Source: Dipetalonema caudispina (lineage: Eukaryota; Nematoda; Chromadorea; Rhabditida; Onchocercidae). From it: DNA of 64,000 nucleotides. The position numbers were made by a program, and so were the translations under genes. The DNA is taken from contig JABVXV010000227.1 in the NCBI GenBank assembly GCA_013365325.1, positions 1 through 64,000 of the forward strand, given 5' to 3'. Positions 26,131-40,834 of this stretch are shown here, piece by piece. Within the stretch, counting starts at the first letter, position 1. Each line of letters starts with the position of its first letter. Below the pieces are notes generated by a model. It saw only the letters and a list, made by a program, of their open reading frames with translations, ran no database searches and was not told where the DNA came from.

Positions 26131-29100
26131 CTTTTGGATTCGACGAAAAATTATTGATTTCAAATTTTTAAAGAGAAAAAAGAAGGTGAAGAAAGTGTAA
26201 GAAAGTTCGAATAAATAGTTTAAATAAAGTAAAATTCTCAAATATTAATGAGTACTTTAATCATACATGAGGATGTATGGAATTCGAAATGATCAATAGT
26301 TTTATAATTTATAAATTCCAATTTTTAATTCAGATTTTAGTCATGTTTTTTCATACTCAAGAAAAAGAAGAGGAAAAAAAAAAAAACCGACTTTCATCTA
26401 ATTTTTACATTACAGAAGTAAAATCATTTCATTCCATTTAATTTAAAGTATATGATTAATTAACAGTTACAATATCGATGATAATTTATGTAGTGAATAT
26501 GCTGATATGAATGATAATTTCAACAAGTAATATGATATTTGCAAATAATTAAAGAAACAAGTAAATAAATGATGAAGGATGGAAAATTATCCTTTGGTTA
26601 TTTTTCTTTTTGACTTCTGATTAATTTGATTTTTGAGTACTTACTAATTCGATTAGCAGTAAGATGTCAATTCAAGGAATGAACATAGTTCGATTTTCAT
26701 TCTAAAATGCACTTTAATTTGAGAAAACATTAGAAATGGCAAAAAAAAAAAGTACCGAAATAGTATGCAATAATTCACATTTAGAGTTAAATATTAATTG
26801 TGTATTTCAATCTCTTATCAGTATATTTGCAAAATATCATCAATATTGCATCGATAATTAATTAATTAATTACTTTACAATCACTCATTTTGTTCGCTAA
26901 GATGTTTTTTTTTTTTTTCTGCAATATAAAGTTAAAATTTTAATTTTAGATTGAAGTTGCTTTTTCCCTCTATCTCTCTTTAGGAATGTAAAAATTTGCA
27001 ACCATAATTTGGAATTAAAATTTAGATTTTAAATTACTTTGCTACAAATTATATTTAAAAATTAAGCAATAAATGAGTTTTCTCAAATAATTCAACCATA
27101 AGTTTTAAATTCAAAGTTTATATTTTGAAATTTAATAAAGCATTAATTAAAAGTATATATGACAGTCATTAACAATCGGATTAGAAATAAACATCTTGTT
27201 AAGATTGTTGTATACATTCATTTGTTTATTTGTTTATTTTACCTATCAATTTGTATGCATTGATTTTTCGATGACACTTATTGATGAATGCATTGTTGAT
27301 AAATTTCAATGTTCAATATTAAATTATATAGTTCGAAAGAATAGGTAAATTTTAAAATGATATTGAAAGACAAATGAAAGTAAAATAAGAATGAAATTGG
27401 AACAAATTAATCATTTCATAAATCAATTTCATCTATTGTTTTTGATTTAAATTTAAATTTACTTCAATGTATATTTGATTCGTTTTCAATAGATAGATGA
27501 TATGATTCGTTTTGGCAATAGAGCAAATTTCTGATCATTAAGATATCGTTCCTATTTCATTCTTAATTGATCATTTAAAAATGTAATTAGTTTTAAAGTA
27601 AGAGAGAAATTTTACAGCAATTACAGTAACGATAATTAGTTTACTTTTAGATCAGACCTTGAAAGAGTGCATAAAATTGTTATGCTAGGAAAAATCAATA
27701 ATAAGGTAATCAGGAGAGATTTAAATATTTTAAATCAATTCGTTTTTTATCGATTGCTGTAAAATATTATACAATGCAGTAAACAATAATTAAATTTAAA
27801 AAATTGAATTAATCCAATGTGAGCTAATTTGAAAAATAAGTGAGAAAAATCTATCAATCAGTTATTGTTGTATATTTGATGATGGTAAAATTAAATTCAT
27901 ATTTATGTTAATAAATATAATACCATAAAGCGTTGATTTGCATATTGTTTAATTATTAATAAATGAGAGAATTTTAGATGTTTATCGGAGATAACAAAAA
28001 TCTTTTTTTTTTTTTTTTGCTTATTAAAATTTTTCAACACGAAAAAAATTAATAATATGAAATGATAATGCTATTGATGACAAATTAATTACCAGTTGAT
28101 ATAAATTTCGAAAGACAATAATACAAATTTTACATCATAAAATAAAATTTTCAAAATTGTCTATTAAATTTATAAATAGCAATTTTCGTTGAAAAAGAAA
28201 AGCAATTTAAGAATACACAATGCAAATGGCTATGACCTTTAACAAAATGTATTCGTTTCATCGTCTTTTATATATCAGAAAAATTATCGAACCTTTTTTT
28301 TCCTACCATAAAATTAGTCTAAATTTTCAAATTTAAATTTCAAAAAGAATTAAATCAGAAATATACTACTGAAAAAGTGTAATTTTAAGGAATGATAAGT
28401 TTTTTTGAGGAGAATTTATATAAAATGAATTGATTTATCTGTTGGTTGTCTATTTGCTTGAACAATGAATGTTACCGATAGTAATAGCAATTTGTTGTAA
28501 CATAGTAATTATTTTTGCTACTTTTCAATTATGCAACATGAAATTTCATTGACATAATTTAAATTAAAAAAAAAAAAAATGATACCTTAATATTTGAAAT
28601 TTCTATAAATTTGTTTTTGCATTATACTAATTTACAAAGCTATCATATTTGATTAGTTTTATAAAACAAAAAAAAAAAAAAAATTGTGTTTTTATTCATT
28701 ATCGTAATTAATTTCAAGAAAATCACATTTGTCTTACTTAAAAATATTGCATTGAAAATGAATAATAATTTTAAAAAGCATTTAAGTTTTGGGAATAAAT
28801 AATTAACGTAAAAATAATTAGGCACAAATGGATTAATTTAATTTTGAAAATGTCAAATAAACTGTTGTTGAGATAATTAATAAAAGAATAGAATAATTTG
28901 GTTAAAATTAAATCTTTAATATAATCCTAAGTGATTAATAAATTCTTTTCAATAAACTCATTGTTTCATTATTCTAAGCAATAAATTGTTATAAAATATC
29001 AATTTCGAACTAAATCTGAAACAATGCAACAATTAGTAAGTCAAATATTTTGAATTGAATCTGAAATTAATCCTAACAATCTGTAAGTTAAAATTTTGAA

Positions 29101-29800
29101 TTAAACCTGAAACGATGCTACAATTACTATGAACTTTCTATTGAACTATTAATATCGAATATAAATAGAAGGAAAGAGTGAAAAGATAAAATTGCTTCGA
29201 TTAATCTATTAATCATAATTTTTCCCTAGGAAATTTCCAAATTACTGATCAAATCATTTACATCCACAGACTGATTCATTATTTTCAGGGAATAATAATT
29301 GTTACTGTATAACTCTCAAAATGATGATTTCATTTCAACTAATATTTTTAAAATAATACAATAAAAGCAAAAAAAAAAAAAGAGGATTTTAATAATTTTT
29401 CAAAACTTTATTTAAAATTAAATAATTGTATAATAAAAAGGAAAAATTATTATAATTGAATATAATTAATATATCATTAATATTCATCAAATATGAAAAC
29501 AGTACGGTTGGAATTGAAAAACTAATCAGAAAAACGAATGAAGTATTCAATTTCTTTCAAACATTAAAAATTAAAAAATCCGATAATTTAAAGTCTTTTC
29601 AAATTCTTATTGTTACATAAAATTTTTGAAATTTAAATGACTAAGTTTTTTTACATATGAAATTTATTCAACAATTTTATACCTGTAATTTTTGGTATTT
29701 TCAAATATCTTTTAATTTAGAAAAAGTTTGAAATCAAAAAAATAAAAAATAAATCTTTTCCATTATCATACAACAAATTATTGTGTTATACAATAGGTAA
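23820..29800. other. Gene desert, AT-rich
   Basis: Contains A/T homopolymers (25676-25733 and 26101-26130, among others) and unstructured AT-rich sequence. I see no exon with convincing composition and splice sites. Confidence 0.55.
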
Positions 29801-29806
29801 CAACAA

Positions 29807-30014
29807 ATGATTTCTCCGTCACCAAACCATTATTATGCAAATTTCAGGTACGTCTAAGGAAATTTTCAATTGCTGATAATTGTGACACTCATTTTTGTTA
29901 GTAACATTTCAATCGGTCAATTACCTTTTTCATTGCCACATTATTCATCCCTCAAACTATCCCGCCTTCTCAATTCCCGCTTTCTCTTAGATGAAAAACA
30001 ATATCAATCATTAT

Positions 30015-30045
<31 letters not shown>

Positions 30046-30133
30046 TTCCAACAATGGCTTATATGTTATTATCAGCCTAAATTTACCGCTAATTTTGCAA
30101 CTGAAATTAATACCATATTGTTTAAATTTTTAA
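29807..30133 (+). CDS. Possible small two-exon gene, unknown product
   Basis: An ATG at 29807 follows a TAG acceptor-like site. Exon 29807-29847 ends AG|GTACGT, and exon 29902-30133 follows a TTTTTGTTAG acceptor in matching phase, giving 90 aa. The segment 29902-30010 has clearly higher GC than its surroundings (LPFSLPHYSSLKLSRLLNSR). It is followed by an AAT microsatellite encoding poly-Asn and a hydrophobic tail. If the 54-bp intron is retained, the frame instead reads a hydrophobic leader (LLIIVTLIFVSNISIGQ) but has no ATG. An alternative donor at the GTTATT after the Asn run could skip the hydrophobic end. The product is not recognised, and a short peptide precursor is one possibility. 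Confidence 0.25.
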
Positions 30134-30582
30134 AAATTGATTTAATTTGATAACTTTGCAGATTTTATCATTTTACTTCGATATTTCGTATCGATAAAGA
30201 TAATCACCTGATGATATCAACTTTTGTACTGGCGACAGCATAGTGATAAGAAAGAATTATTTTAGAATGTTATCACAGAGATACAATTACTATTATTGTT
30301 GTTTTGCATTATTTATTTGAAAATAATTTGTTTTAATTATAATAAAGTTTCTCTTTAAAAATAGAAAAAAAAACAAAAAAAAAAAAAGAAGAGAAAAGGA
30401 ATATCATAAATTTATGAAAGTTAAAAAAAAAAAAAAAATTAATTTGACGAATTTAATTTTTTTCTATTCCGAGAATTTTAGCAATGATTCAAATAATTTA
30501 TCTGCTATAAGGGGAATCAAGAAAAAGAAAAGTTTTTAAATCTAATTAAATTCTTTTTACAATAATAAAATGTTGCAAGTGA
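30134..30582. other. AT-rich intergenic sequence
   Basis: Contains A tracts near 30363-30390 and 30423-30438. An acceptor-like TTTGCAG at about 30161 could belong to the small gene upstream, but no stable model includes it. Confidence 0.5.
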
Positions 30583-30626
30583 AAAAATTAGACATTTTAA
30601 TATTTATATTAAAATGTCTAATTTTT
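30583..30626. repeat. Perfect palindrome, 21-bp arms, TT loop
   Basis: The left arm AAAAATTAGACATTTTAATA plus one T (30583-30603) and its exact reverse complement (30606-30626) are separated by only two bases. The 44-bp element would form a cruciform or, if transcribed, a tight hairpin. Confidence 0.95.
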
Positions 30627-31634
30627 AGTTATTTCTAATTATTTTAACTCACTGATGAATTAAAGATTTTAGAGTAGATTTTTTTGAAATTTTCCATATG
30701 AAAATGACAATATCTAAATGTTAAATTCTGAATAACAAAAAAAAAGAAAAAATTTTTTTGTCAAAGTATTATTTGCAATAAATTATAAAAAGATATTAAT
30801 AATAGAACAAATTGAAGAAATAATAAACTTTCAAATGTCGTATATTTCAAATGTTTTCGCCTTTTTTATATAAAGATGATACATAGATAGGTAAAGAGAT
30901 TTTTTTGTTATACATATATCAAGACGATGTTTTAAATTTCAATTTTAGGAAAAAAAAAAAAGGGAAAAGGTATTAGATTACAAATGAAATGATGTTAGCT
31001 GAAATGGTAAGGTTTAATTCAACAAAAATTTAAGACAACAATATCACAATAAACAATAATGTTATTTAAATGCTTCATCAATGCTTTAATCTCCGTTTTA
31101 AATGTTACGAGAGAAGAAGAAGAAAATAAAGAAAATGAGAGAAATGTCTGAAATTTAAAAATTCTCCTTTTTGATGTTTACTAATATATACACATATAAA
31201 TAACAATGGATCAAATGAATGTGATCTAATTCTCACGGATAAAATTTTTTTTTTTTTAAAAAAAAATGAGAGAGAAAGAAAGAGAAAGGAAGAAGGAAAG
31301 ATTCATTAATACCACAGATATAATTGATGAACGGATTGAATCATTTGATGTATGATATCTTAAGATGATTCATTAAATTAATGTGGTAGCTAAGGTTGAA
31401 AAAAAAAAATCATGAGATATGCAAATTTATTCCGTAATACCTTTTGTGATTCCATAAATTCTAATAAAAAAAAAAATAATAATAAAACGATATGGTAATG
31501 ACAACAATGATGCAAACATTAATAAAATGTTAGAAATGATAATAGTATGCTTTGACATTGATCATAATCGTAATCGCAATTGTAATCATAATAACAACTA
31601 ACAGTAATAACAAGTAATAATAATAATAATAACA

Positions 31635-31675
<41 letters not shown>

Positions 31676-32883
31676 TAGTAGTAGTAGTAGTAGTAGTGGT
31701 AATGTTGGTGATAAAAATGACAGAATATTGATAATAATAACAACAATGATAATAATTAACTTAAATTGGAAAGGATATTGTAAATTTTACCATATTATAC
31801 TATAAATTATTAGAAATTAGACAGGTATGATAGATGGTATGTACGGTGAGAAATAGAAGAATATGTGAATAATAAAATGTCAAATTAGCTTAGTTTTATT
31901 AGCTGTAAATGTTTGCCCAACCTTTTCACATCTCAGATTTTCATTATTGTCGAAACTAACAATAAAGACAAATAAGGTAATGGATAAATAAGCCAACCAA
32001 TAACAGACATAATATGGCTATAATATATGATCGAGATGACCTTTGACCGGTGAGAATAATATAAATTTGCCTAGGAATTCTGAAAATTTATCGGAGAATA
32101 TGCAAACAAATGATTTGTATCATTAAATTTCAAGAATGATTTCAGGAAACAATAAGATTCGAAAATTTCTACTTTCCATTGAATGATTTCAAATCTTTGC
32201 TTTTCCAAAGCAAATTTTTTAATTCTAAAGAGAACTTAACTTTAGTATTGTATTTTAAAATGAAATAATCAATCATTTAGATTAATATATCCTATCAACA
32301 AAAAAAAAAAAAAAAGAAAACAAAACAATTTGTAAATTTTCTTTCCCATATTACAAACTGAAAAATTTAATAATTGAAATAAAAATGAATGCAATTTATT
32401 TAATGAAAATAATAAGCAATATGCTTATATATGTGAGTGACAATCATTTGATGTTTATCATCAATTTTGCAAATTTTGTTTATAAGAAAGCCAACAATTT
32501 GAAAGGAAAATTAATAGTGAGAACAGAAGGAGGTTAATAGAGAGGAAGTAAAGAATGAAGATCGATTGAGATTATTGTGGGTTAAATAAATTGTCAAAGT
32601 GTAAGTACTTTGAAAATCATCATAATATATGTTGGGTATATTGAAAGAATGATAATGAAAGGTATCTTATGTGACACACAGCAATAATGCAAGTCGAGAT
32701 TTATCGAGAGTATACAATCAGTATGATTATGATACTACTAAATGATGTAAATTCAACTATTTGCTAATCTTTCATTACAATTTGCATCGCTTGCATAATT
32801 CTTTCCTATCAAATAACAAATCAGAAATATCAAACAATTTTTTTGATTAATTCACATTAGATATACTATTAAATTGTGAAATT

Positions 32884-32920
<37 letters not shown>

Positions 32921-35900
32921 TGCACTTATAGTGTGCTTTTACACTAACAAAAAAAAAAAAAGAAAGAAATGTTTTGAAAATTTAAAATAAAAATATAAAT
33001 TTTGAAAATGTTGAAATAATTCGACAACAAGCTAACCATATTGAATGATTAGAAAGCATATGGTTTAGTAGCTTATTGTAATTGTAAGATTTGTATGAGG
33101 TTGTAAATTATTTGTGTGTGTGTGTGTGTGTATGTCTATGTTAATGTTTAAAAGGAAAAGATTAGAACAGATTGATTAAGAATAAAAAGGGGAGAGAGAG
33201 AGAGAGAGAGAGAGGGAAAGGGAAAAAGAGAAAAGATTGGAATGAATAATCGTTGTAGGTATTAAATTTTGGACTGATCCATATTTGAACCGAAAGATAT
33301 ATATATATATATAAAGGGCAATACCGATTATTATCTCAACATCCGTTATTCAATCCGGTAGTCTATTTATGAAAACAAATCCTTTACATTTCCTGTTCTA
33401 TTATTATAATAATAATATATCGCTATTTTGTCAATTTTAACTCAAAATTTAAAAGATTTTAAATATGATAAAAATAATCAAATAGATCAATGATATGAAT
33501 GAAAGATAATAAAATGATGCATTTAATAAATGAATTAATGAAAAGGAAAAAGAAGTTTCAGTATTTAAAAATAATTGCTTTGTATATATGCAAATATTAA
33601 ACATTTAATGCTTTAATACTTTTAATCATTATGTAATATTTGATAAATATGATGAAATTTACGAAATGGATAAATCAAAAATTTATCTAATTTCAAAGAT
33701 TTTGAAACATATTTCGATAACGATAAATGAATTTCCACAAGAAAAGATTGTCCTTTAACGAAGCGGAAATAATCCATCCATCCATCCATCCCTTCTTATT
33801 GGTGTATAAAATTTGTAAAGTAAAGAATGTATATGTATGTATGTAATTATTGATGATTGTGCAACATTCACGCCTAACCTATGATCATTTTATAAGCAAT
33901 CAAGCATTTCATAAATTATTAGCATTAGCAATTTATCCATTCATTATTATGTTCATGTTGTAAACAAGCATTTCTGAGCATGCATTATGCATGTACAGAA
34001 ATGCAAATCAAATGATTTGCTTGCAAATTATATCTTAATATTCATATGTTTTTATGATAATTTTTATACAAAAAAAAAAAAAAGAAAAAAAAAGATTAAA
34101 TTTTGGCTTTTAAATCAAAGGTTAAATATTAATAAGTTGAAACATATGGTGAACATCTTATTCGATATGTCTTTTTTTTTTTTACCCATTTTTTAAATCG
34201 AACAAAAAAAAAAAAAGTAAATTAAGCTTTATCTATGTGAAAATATTTGCATGGAATAATTATTAAAATTAAAATTGGGATGATTTGTTATCAATTTTTC
34301 TAAAATTGGTGAGGTTTTTTTTCTTTTTTTCTCAAATTAATTATATCTATTAATAATTAATCAACAATTATGAGAGTTTTTTTTTTTTTTTCAAAACAAA
34401 AACTCTATTAAAGTTAGTTAAATTTTTTTTTTCAAACAATTAATTAGCATTTATGAAATTTTCCTTGCCCTGAAATTAGTTTAACTTTTTTTCCTCAAAT
34501 TAGTCACCTCTATTAACAATTACGAAGTTTTTCCTTTCAAAAAAAAAAAAAAAAAAAAAAAAAAAAACATATCGGAAAAAATTTATATCACAAAAAGAAA
34601 TATGGTTGAAATTTTGTGGGGAAAAAAAAAAAAAACTTTTTGCTTGACATTTGATTTATATTGCATTATTTCGGTATACAAGTAATGGTACAAAAATATT
34701 AATTACTTCCTCTTTTCTAAAATACATTTCGTAAATGTATGGGTATGTCCTTCAATGTCACTTCTTATAAATTAATTATACCCAATTATTCCAAGCGAAA
34801 ATATCCTATTTTCTTTTTTTTTTTTTTTTTTTTATTAGATAATAATGTGGAGGATGAAAGATACTTATTATTTCGTAAAAGAGTAAAATTTTGAAATTAT
34901 ATGGGAGGGAAAAAAAAAAAAAAAGATTATACCACAGACTACGATGCAATAATTTCTACCAAATTAGAGTCTCTTCTTCCTTCCTCTATTTCCGGACCGG
35001 AATCATTATTATAATATTATGCATGAATGGAAGAAGAGATAAAAAACGAAATGCGAGAGAATTATTATATTATCATATTTGATGATTTTTTTTTTTTTTT
35101 GTTTTTTTGAAGGAAAAAATTAGAAATTTAATAATTAAATTCAAAGAAGACAAAGAAAGTTTTCAAAGTTTTTAAACACAAAAATATGCAAAAAAAAAGA
35201 AAAAAAGGAAAATTATTATATTATGATATTTAATTTAACTATTACATTTAGCGATTTCTTCTTGATGAAATTTTACACTTCAAATTTTTTATTTGATGAA
35301 TTAGATCAATTTTGTTTTACTTGGAAAAAAAATTGAAAATTTAGCAATTTCATCTAAAAAAGACAAAAGAATTCGTTGAAAATTTCGGCAAACAAAAACA
35401 AAAAAAAAAAAAAACGAAAATCTCTCTGTTGAATTTAAATAAGAAAATATTCAACTTCAAATTTAATATATCCAATTCCCATATAATTAATGGAATAATT
35501 TTTCATTTTCTCATAAAATTATTCATAAAAATTGATGACTTTCTCGAATAATTTTCGAGATTTTTTTTTTAAAATAACTTTCAATATTTTAATAAAGTAC
35601 AAAAATTTCTCTTTAAGTGAATTTTACTAAAACGATAAATTTTGTTGAAATTAATGATGATTCAAATAGTTTATGACATATTCATCAGACAAATGTAATT
35701 ACTGTTTATTGTTGATATTATCGTTAATCATTATGAATATATCATCTCTATCTTTCCTGTAGATTACTATTAATTTGTCCTAAATTTGAACAAATTTTAC
35801 AACATTTTAAATACGAATGAAGCAAAATAGAAATGATTTAGATGCCTTTTATTAATTTTACAGTTGTGATTTCCATTAAGTAAAATGTATTCTATAATAT

Positions 35901-36942
35901 AATATTTACTATAAATAAGCGCCTATTCTTTTCTTTCCATTTATTAATTTATTCTAATTTACTATTTATATTTTCGTAGAGCAAACAAAGATAATTAGTA
36001 AATGTGCTCAATAAAATTAAATGTTTTGTTTACAGATGAAATAATTTTTTGAATTATAAAATGAATTTCGAATAAAAAAGAAGGAGATGACAATTTGATG
36101 TGTCATTTTCTCGTCACAATGTCACACTAATATATGTCACCATTAATGATAATGACGATAATGATAATGATAATGATGGTCATTTTCCCTTAGATTTATG
36201 ATGCATTTAATATACGAAAAATATGTTATTTATGAGAATTTTGCAAAAAAAAAAAAAAAATAAAAAAATTAATAAAATTAGTGATAAGAGAAAAAAAAAA
36301 AAAGATGTGACAAATCTCTTAAGAAATTTTTAATCCTTTTAAAAATATTATTTTTCTCGATATTTCACAATCTTTTTTCGTTTTCATTGCACAACTAATT
36401 AGATTAGTAATTATAAAAAGAATAACTAATTAGCATTTTTCAGTTTTTTACTTTTGCCTTATAATGCTGAGAAATTACAAATAAAGATATTATCTATCTA
36501 TTGGTTGGAGAAAAAGAAAAAAAAAATAGAAGGTGGAAAAATTTAATTTTCATTTTATTTTTAAATTCACAATCTTTTTAAAATAATTTCTAAATTCTTA
36601 GCTTTTCTTTTTCAGCAAATGAAATAAGTAAGTTATTCTTTATTTGCCCAATAATATTTGATTTCAAAAATAATGTAAATTAAATAGTTAAAATTAAATC
36701 CAAAGAAAAAAAAAATACTAATAAATAATTGCAAAATCAAATGTAATATTTATTTTAATGAAACGAAGCAAATATAAATTGTAGACGTTACTATCCGAAA
36801 GTAAACAGAATGTCTAATATTTTAAAAGATATGACGACAAAAAAAAAAAAAAAAAATACAGCAAATAATTCTTTAATTTTTCAAAATTGAAGTGAAGTGT
36901 TTTTCTTTTACTAAAAAAAATCAAAAAAAATGCTTTATAGAC
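30627..36942. other. Gene desert with microsatellites
   Basis: Contains (AAT)n followed by (AGT)n at about 31612-31697, an A tract (32890-32917), (TG)n (about 33112-33131), an AG tract (33191-33215), CATC repeats (33776-33791), an A tract (34539-34567) and GATAAT repeats (36146-36176). No gene is supported. Open frames here are short and rich in Lys and Phe. Confidence 0.55.
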
Positions 36943-37201
36943 TGCTAAACAAATAAGAGGAACATAGTATGAACTGGGATGCTAAACAAATAAGAGGAAC
37001 ATAGTATAAATTGAAATGCTAAACAAATAAGAGGAACATAGTATAAATTGAAATGCTAAACAAATAAGAGGAACATAGTATAAATTGAAATGCTAAACAA
37101 ATAAGAGGAACATAGTATAAATTGAAATACTAAACAAATAAGAGGAACATAGTATGAACTGGAATGCTAAACAAATAAGAGGAACACAATATAAATTATG
37201 A
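36943..37201. repeat. 37-bp minisatellite, 7 copies
   Basis: The unit TGCTAAACAAATAAGAGGAA plus 17 more bases starts at 36943, 36980, 37017, 37054, 37091, 37128 and 37165. The central copies are almost identical, and the outer ones carry TGAACTGG variants. The copy number is likely polymorphic. Confidence 0.95.
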
Positions 37202-37774
37202 TATTTTCTGAATTAACACTTTTTACATTTGAAGTGGAAAGATGGAATGTTTACATCAAAATGCAAATATCATTTCATAGCTTTTTGCATTCTCATGGGA
37301 TAAGTTAAAATGCTTTTGATAATTTGAGCACAACAATAGTTACTAATAACCTTTGACATTTTTGTTTTTCAATTTTTACTCACTTCAAAAGAATTTTAAA
37401 TCATGCAAAAAGCATACCATAATATATTTATATGCTCAAAAATTCAGAGATTAAATGGAATAGGAAATATTTCATTCTTATAATTTAATATTATGAATAA
37501 ATTTTGATTAACAAAAATATTTCAAATATTTGTTTTGGAATTTTAAAATTTCTTAAATAACAAAACACTAATTACTGTTATTTTAACAATTTTCAGCAAC
37601 TAAAATTTTCATACTTAACGAGAAGTGATGAAATTGAAAGGAATGATAATTCTTACTTAACATTTTACTTCATTTATTTATGCATATTTTTAATTTTCAT
37701 CAATATTTAATTCTATTTTTAATATCTACGGAATAATATGCCATTTTTCAACTAAGAAATAAGAACGATAATTT

Positions 37775-37809
<35 letters not shown>

Positions 37810-39112
37810 AAACAAAATGAACCATTGTTAAAAAAGATGAAAAAAGCGATATTCTTAAGATGCTACCATTGATATGACAAATTTCTTGAATGTTAAATTA
37901 AATTAATTTGCATTTTGATTAATGAGAAGAAAAAAAGAAAACAGGAAAATTAATTGAAATTGGTGGAAGAATAAAATGGAAAGAAATGAAAGTGAAGCCA
38001 ATATAATTATTTAAAATCGAATATTATAATCATTTTTTCTTGCAAAAAAAAAATTACAATTACACAATAATTTTACTAGTGAAATAATCATTTAAAATAT
38101 ATGAAATTACCTATTTAAAATGTTGAAAATATAACTAAAAAATAAAAAATATGAAAATTTTAACAAATATTTTAATTTTTTCCATAATATATTTTGCTAT
38201 ATTTTCAAATAAAATGAATGATTTAATTGTTAAAATTTGATAAAAGATTATGATAACAATAATAATAAATAAGTAAAAAGAAAAATAAATGATTGACAGC
38301 CACCTGTAGTGCTTTTCTTTTTTTTTTATAAATTATAAGCAATGTGAGACAAAATTACCACAAGCTAATTATGCAAATGTGATACAAACAATCTCTATGG
38401 AATAGAAAAATCGTACCATTAATAGATAGATAGTTAAATAAATGGATGTGTGTGTGTGTGTGTGTGTATGTGTGTGTATGGGATGCGTTACAGTTAGCTA
38501 TATTGATACGATGGATGGATGATACGATACGATAATGCTTCAATTGTATTGCTTGCTAAAAAATTATGCTAAAATTATACCAACTAAAATAGAATGGAAA
38601 GCAATCGATAAAGTTAAAAAACATTAAACCAAATGTTTATAGGATAAATTAAAAATGAAAATGTAATAAAAAAATTAACAAAAGTTAATGGAGGTGGGTC
38701 GAGAGGAGGAGGGAGGAAAAAAAAAAAAAGAAAGAAAGAAATGAATAATTTTGAAAAAATAAAAGTTCAAAAAATTTGATTAAATTTAACAATTAGATGA
38801 AAATTTTTGTTATAATTTTCATTTCAATTTGTTACTATTACTCTTCAAAAATGATATCATTAATAATCTCATCCATTACTAATTAATATGAAATAAAATG
38901 GATAATTAGTGATTAGAACAAATTTTATTTGTCAGGAAATGAAATAATGAAAAACTTTAAAGAAAGTAAAATTAGTGGCAAGAATAATAATAATAATAAC
39001 AGCAAACAATTACATAAAATTGTTAGAAAGAAAATGTTTTAATCATTTTGTGCTTGTTTAAATTTAAAATTGTTGTTGTCATTATTGTCACCGTTTGTCA
39101 TTGCTGCCGAAT
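37202..39112. other. AT-rich intergenic sequence
   Basis: Contains an A tract (37781-37807) and a TG microsatellite (about 38447-38480). No exon was recognised. Confidence 0.55.
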
Positions 39113-39298
<186 letters not shown>

Positions 39299-40675
39299 GA
39301 TGCATAATATTTCATTTCACACATGGAAGAATCATTTATTTTGTTGCTAATTGCTTCCTTATTCAACCATTCTCTCCCTCCTTTTTCCTCTCTTTCTCTT
39401 TCTCTTTCTCTCTCTCTCTTTCTCTCTCTTTCAATATGAAATTTAAAAATCGATTAGAGGAAGTATAAAAATCATGAATGGGTAATTGAAAAACACATCA
39501 AAATTGACGCTTCTAATTAATCCTTTTTGCATCATGCAAAAAGACATTTTCCATGCGGGGGTTTTGGATGGTCATAAAATTTAATGAGCCTTAGGGCTAA
39601 ATTTTATATTCTTCATTTGGAATACTCAACGAATAATTTAATGCCATCCTAAATTTGCTACAGTATATATCATTTTTTTAATGATCTTTTAGATATGAAT
39701 CTTTGCCTTTTTAAATATTTCAATATACAAAACAATTTATAACCTTACAATAAGTGCTATCATAAAATTGATATTAAAAGTATAAACAATGAGAGGAAGA
39801 AGTTAATCAATTTTGTAATTTGTGTAAAATTTTAAATATTTAATAAAATCTTTGAAAACAATTTAAAGAAGAGAAAAATTTTACTAATTTTTTTAGCATA
39901 AATTCTATTTCAATGCTAGTTATTAATTGAAATAATAGGAAATGGCATAATGATGTAAATGTCCAATGATATTATTAATTGTAAATGATATTATGAATTT
40001 AATAATTTGAATAAATAAAACGAATTCAATCAAATTTTACTACGATAACTTCAAATATTTCTAAAATTTCTATATTTAATTTTGAAATAAATGAAAATGG
40101 AACAGAAAAAAAAAAAGAATTTATTTAACAAATTGGAGAACAATAGAAAAGTAGGAAAAAGTAATTAATGAAATAAATGAACGATGCGAAAAAAAAAAGA
40201 AAAAAAAACAAATAAATAAAATTACTAATAAAATAAAATTGATAATTAAAATTATTATTGAAACAACAGGTTTTAATCCAATATTTCATACATTAATTTC
40301 ATTCAAAAAAAAAAAAAAAAAAAAAATGAAAATATTGCAAAGAGCATATTTAATTATCAATTCTCTTTCAATTGAAACTATTACAATTTTTTTTTTTTTG
40401 CATTGAAAATATTACAAATTATAAATGATATAGCAACAATTTATTATTTGTGAAATGAAATTTAAAAAGTTTAAAAATAATTCTAAAAGTACAGCATTGG
40501 CATATTGTCCTTTCGGATAGATTTGAATACTAAAAACGTCATGAAAGCATTCTGAAAATATGTACTTTTTTTTTTTTCTTTTTTCTTTGCTGTATGTTTT
40601 TAAATTAGAAAATAAAAAAAAAAAAAAAAAAAAGAAAAGAAATGTGAAGAAAAATTAAGCTAAAATGATATGTCT
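39299..40675. other. AT-rich intergenic sequence
   Basis: Contains a CT-rich tract (39373-39431), A tracts, and no convincing exon. Confidence 0.55.
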
Positions 40676-40834
40676 GATAGCAGAGAGCATGACATGTAAC
40701 ATGCAGAGAATATAGCATGCAACATGTGCGAAACATTGCATGCAATGTGTAAAGGGAAATATGATAAGTAACATATAATATAGCATGCAACATGCGGGAA
40801 ATATTGCATGCAACATGCAGGAAACATTGAATGC
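40676..40834. repeat. Degenerate GCATGCAACATG repeat
   Basis: The motif GCATGCAACATG, with variants such as GCATGCAATGTG and ACATGTAACATG, recurs about six times at irregular 20-35 bp spacing. The self-complementary GCATGC core is present in most copies. A His/Cys-rich open frame on the minus strand is a by-product. Confidence 0.7.
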
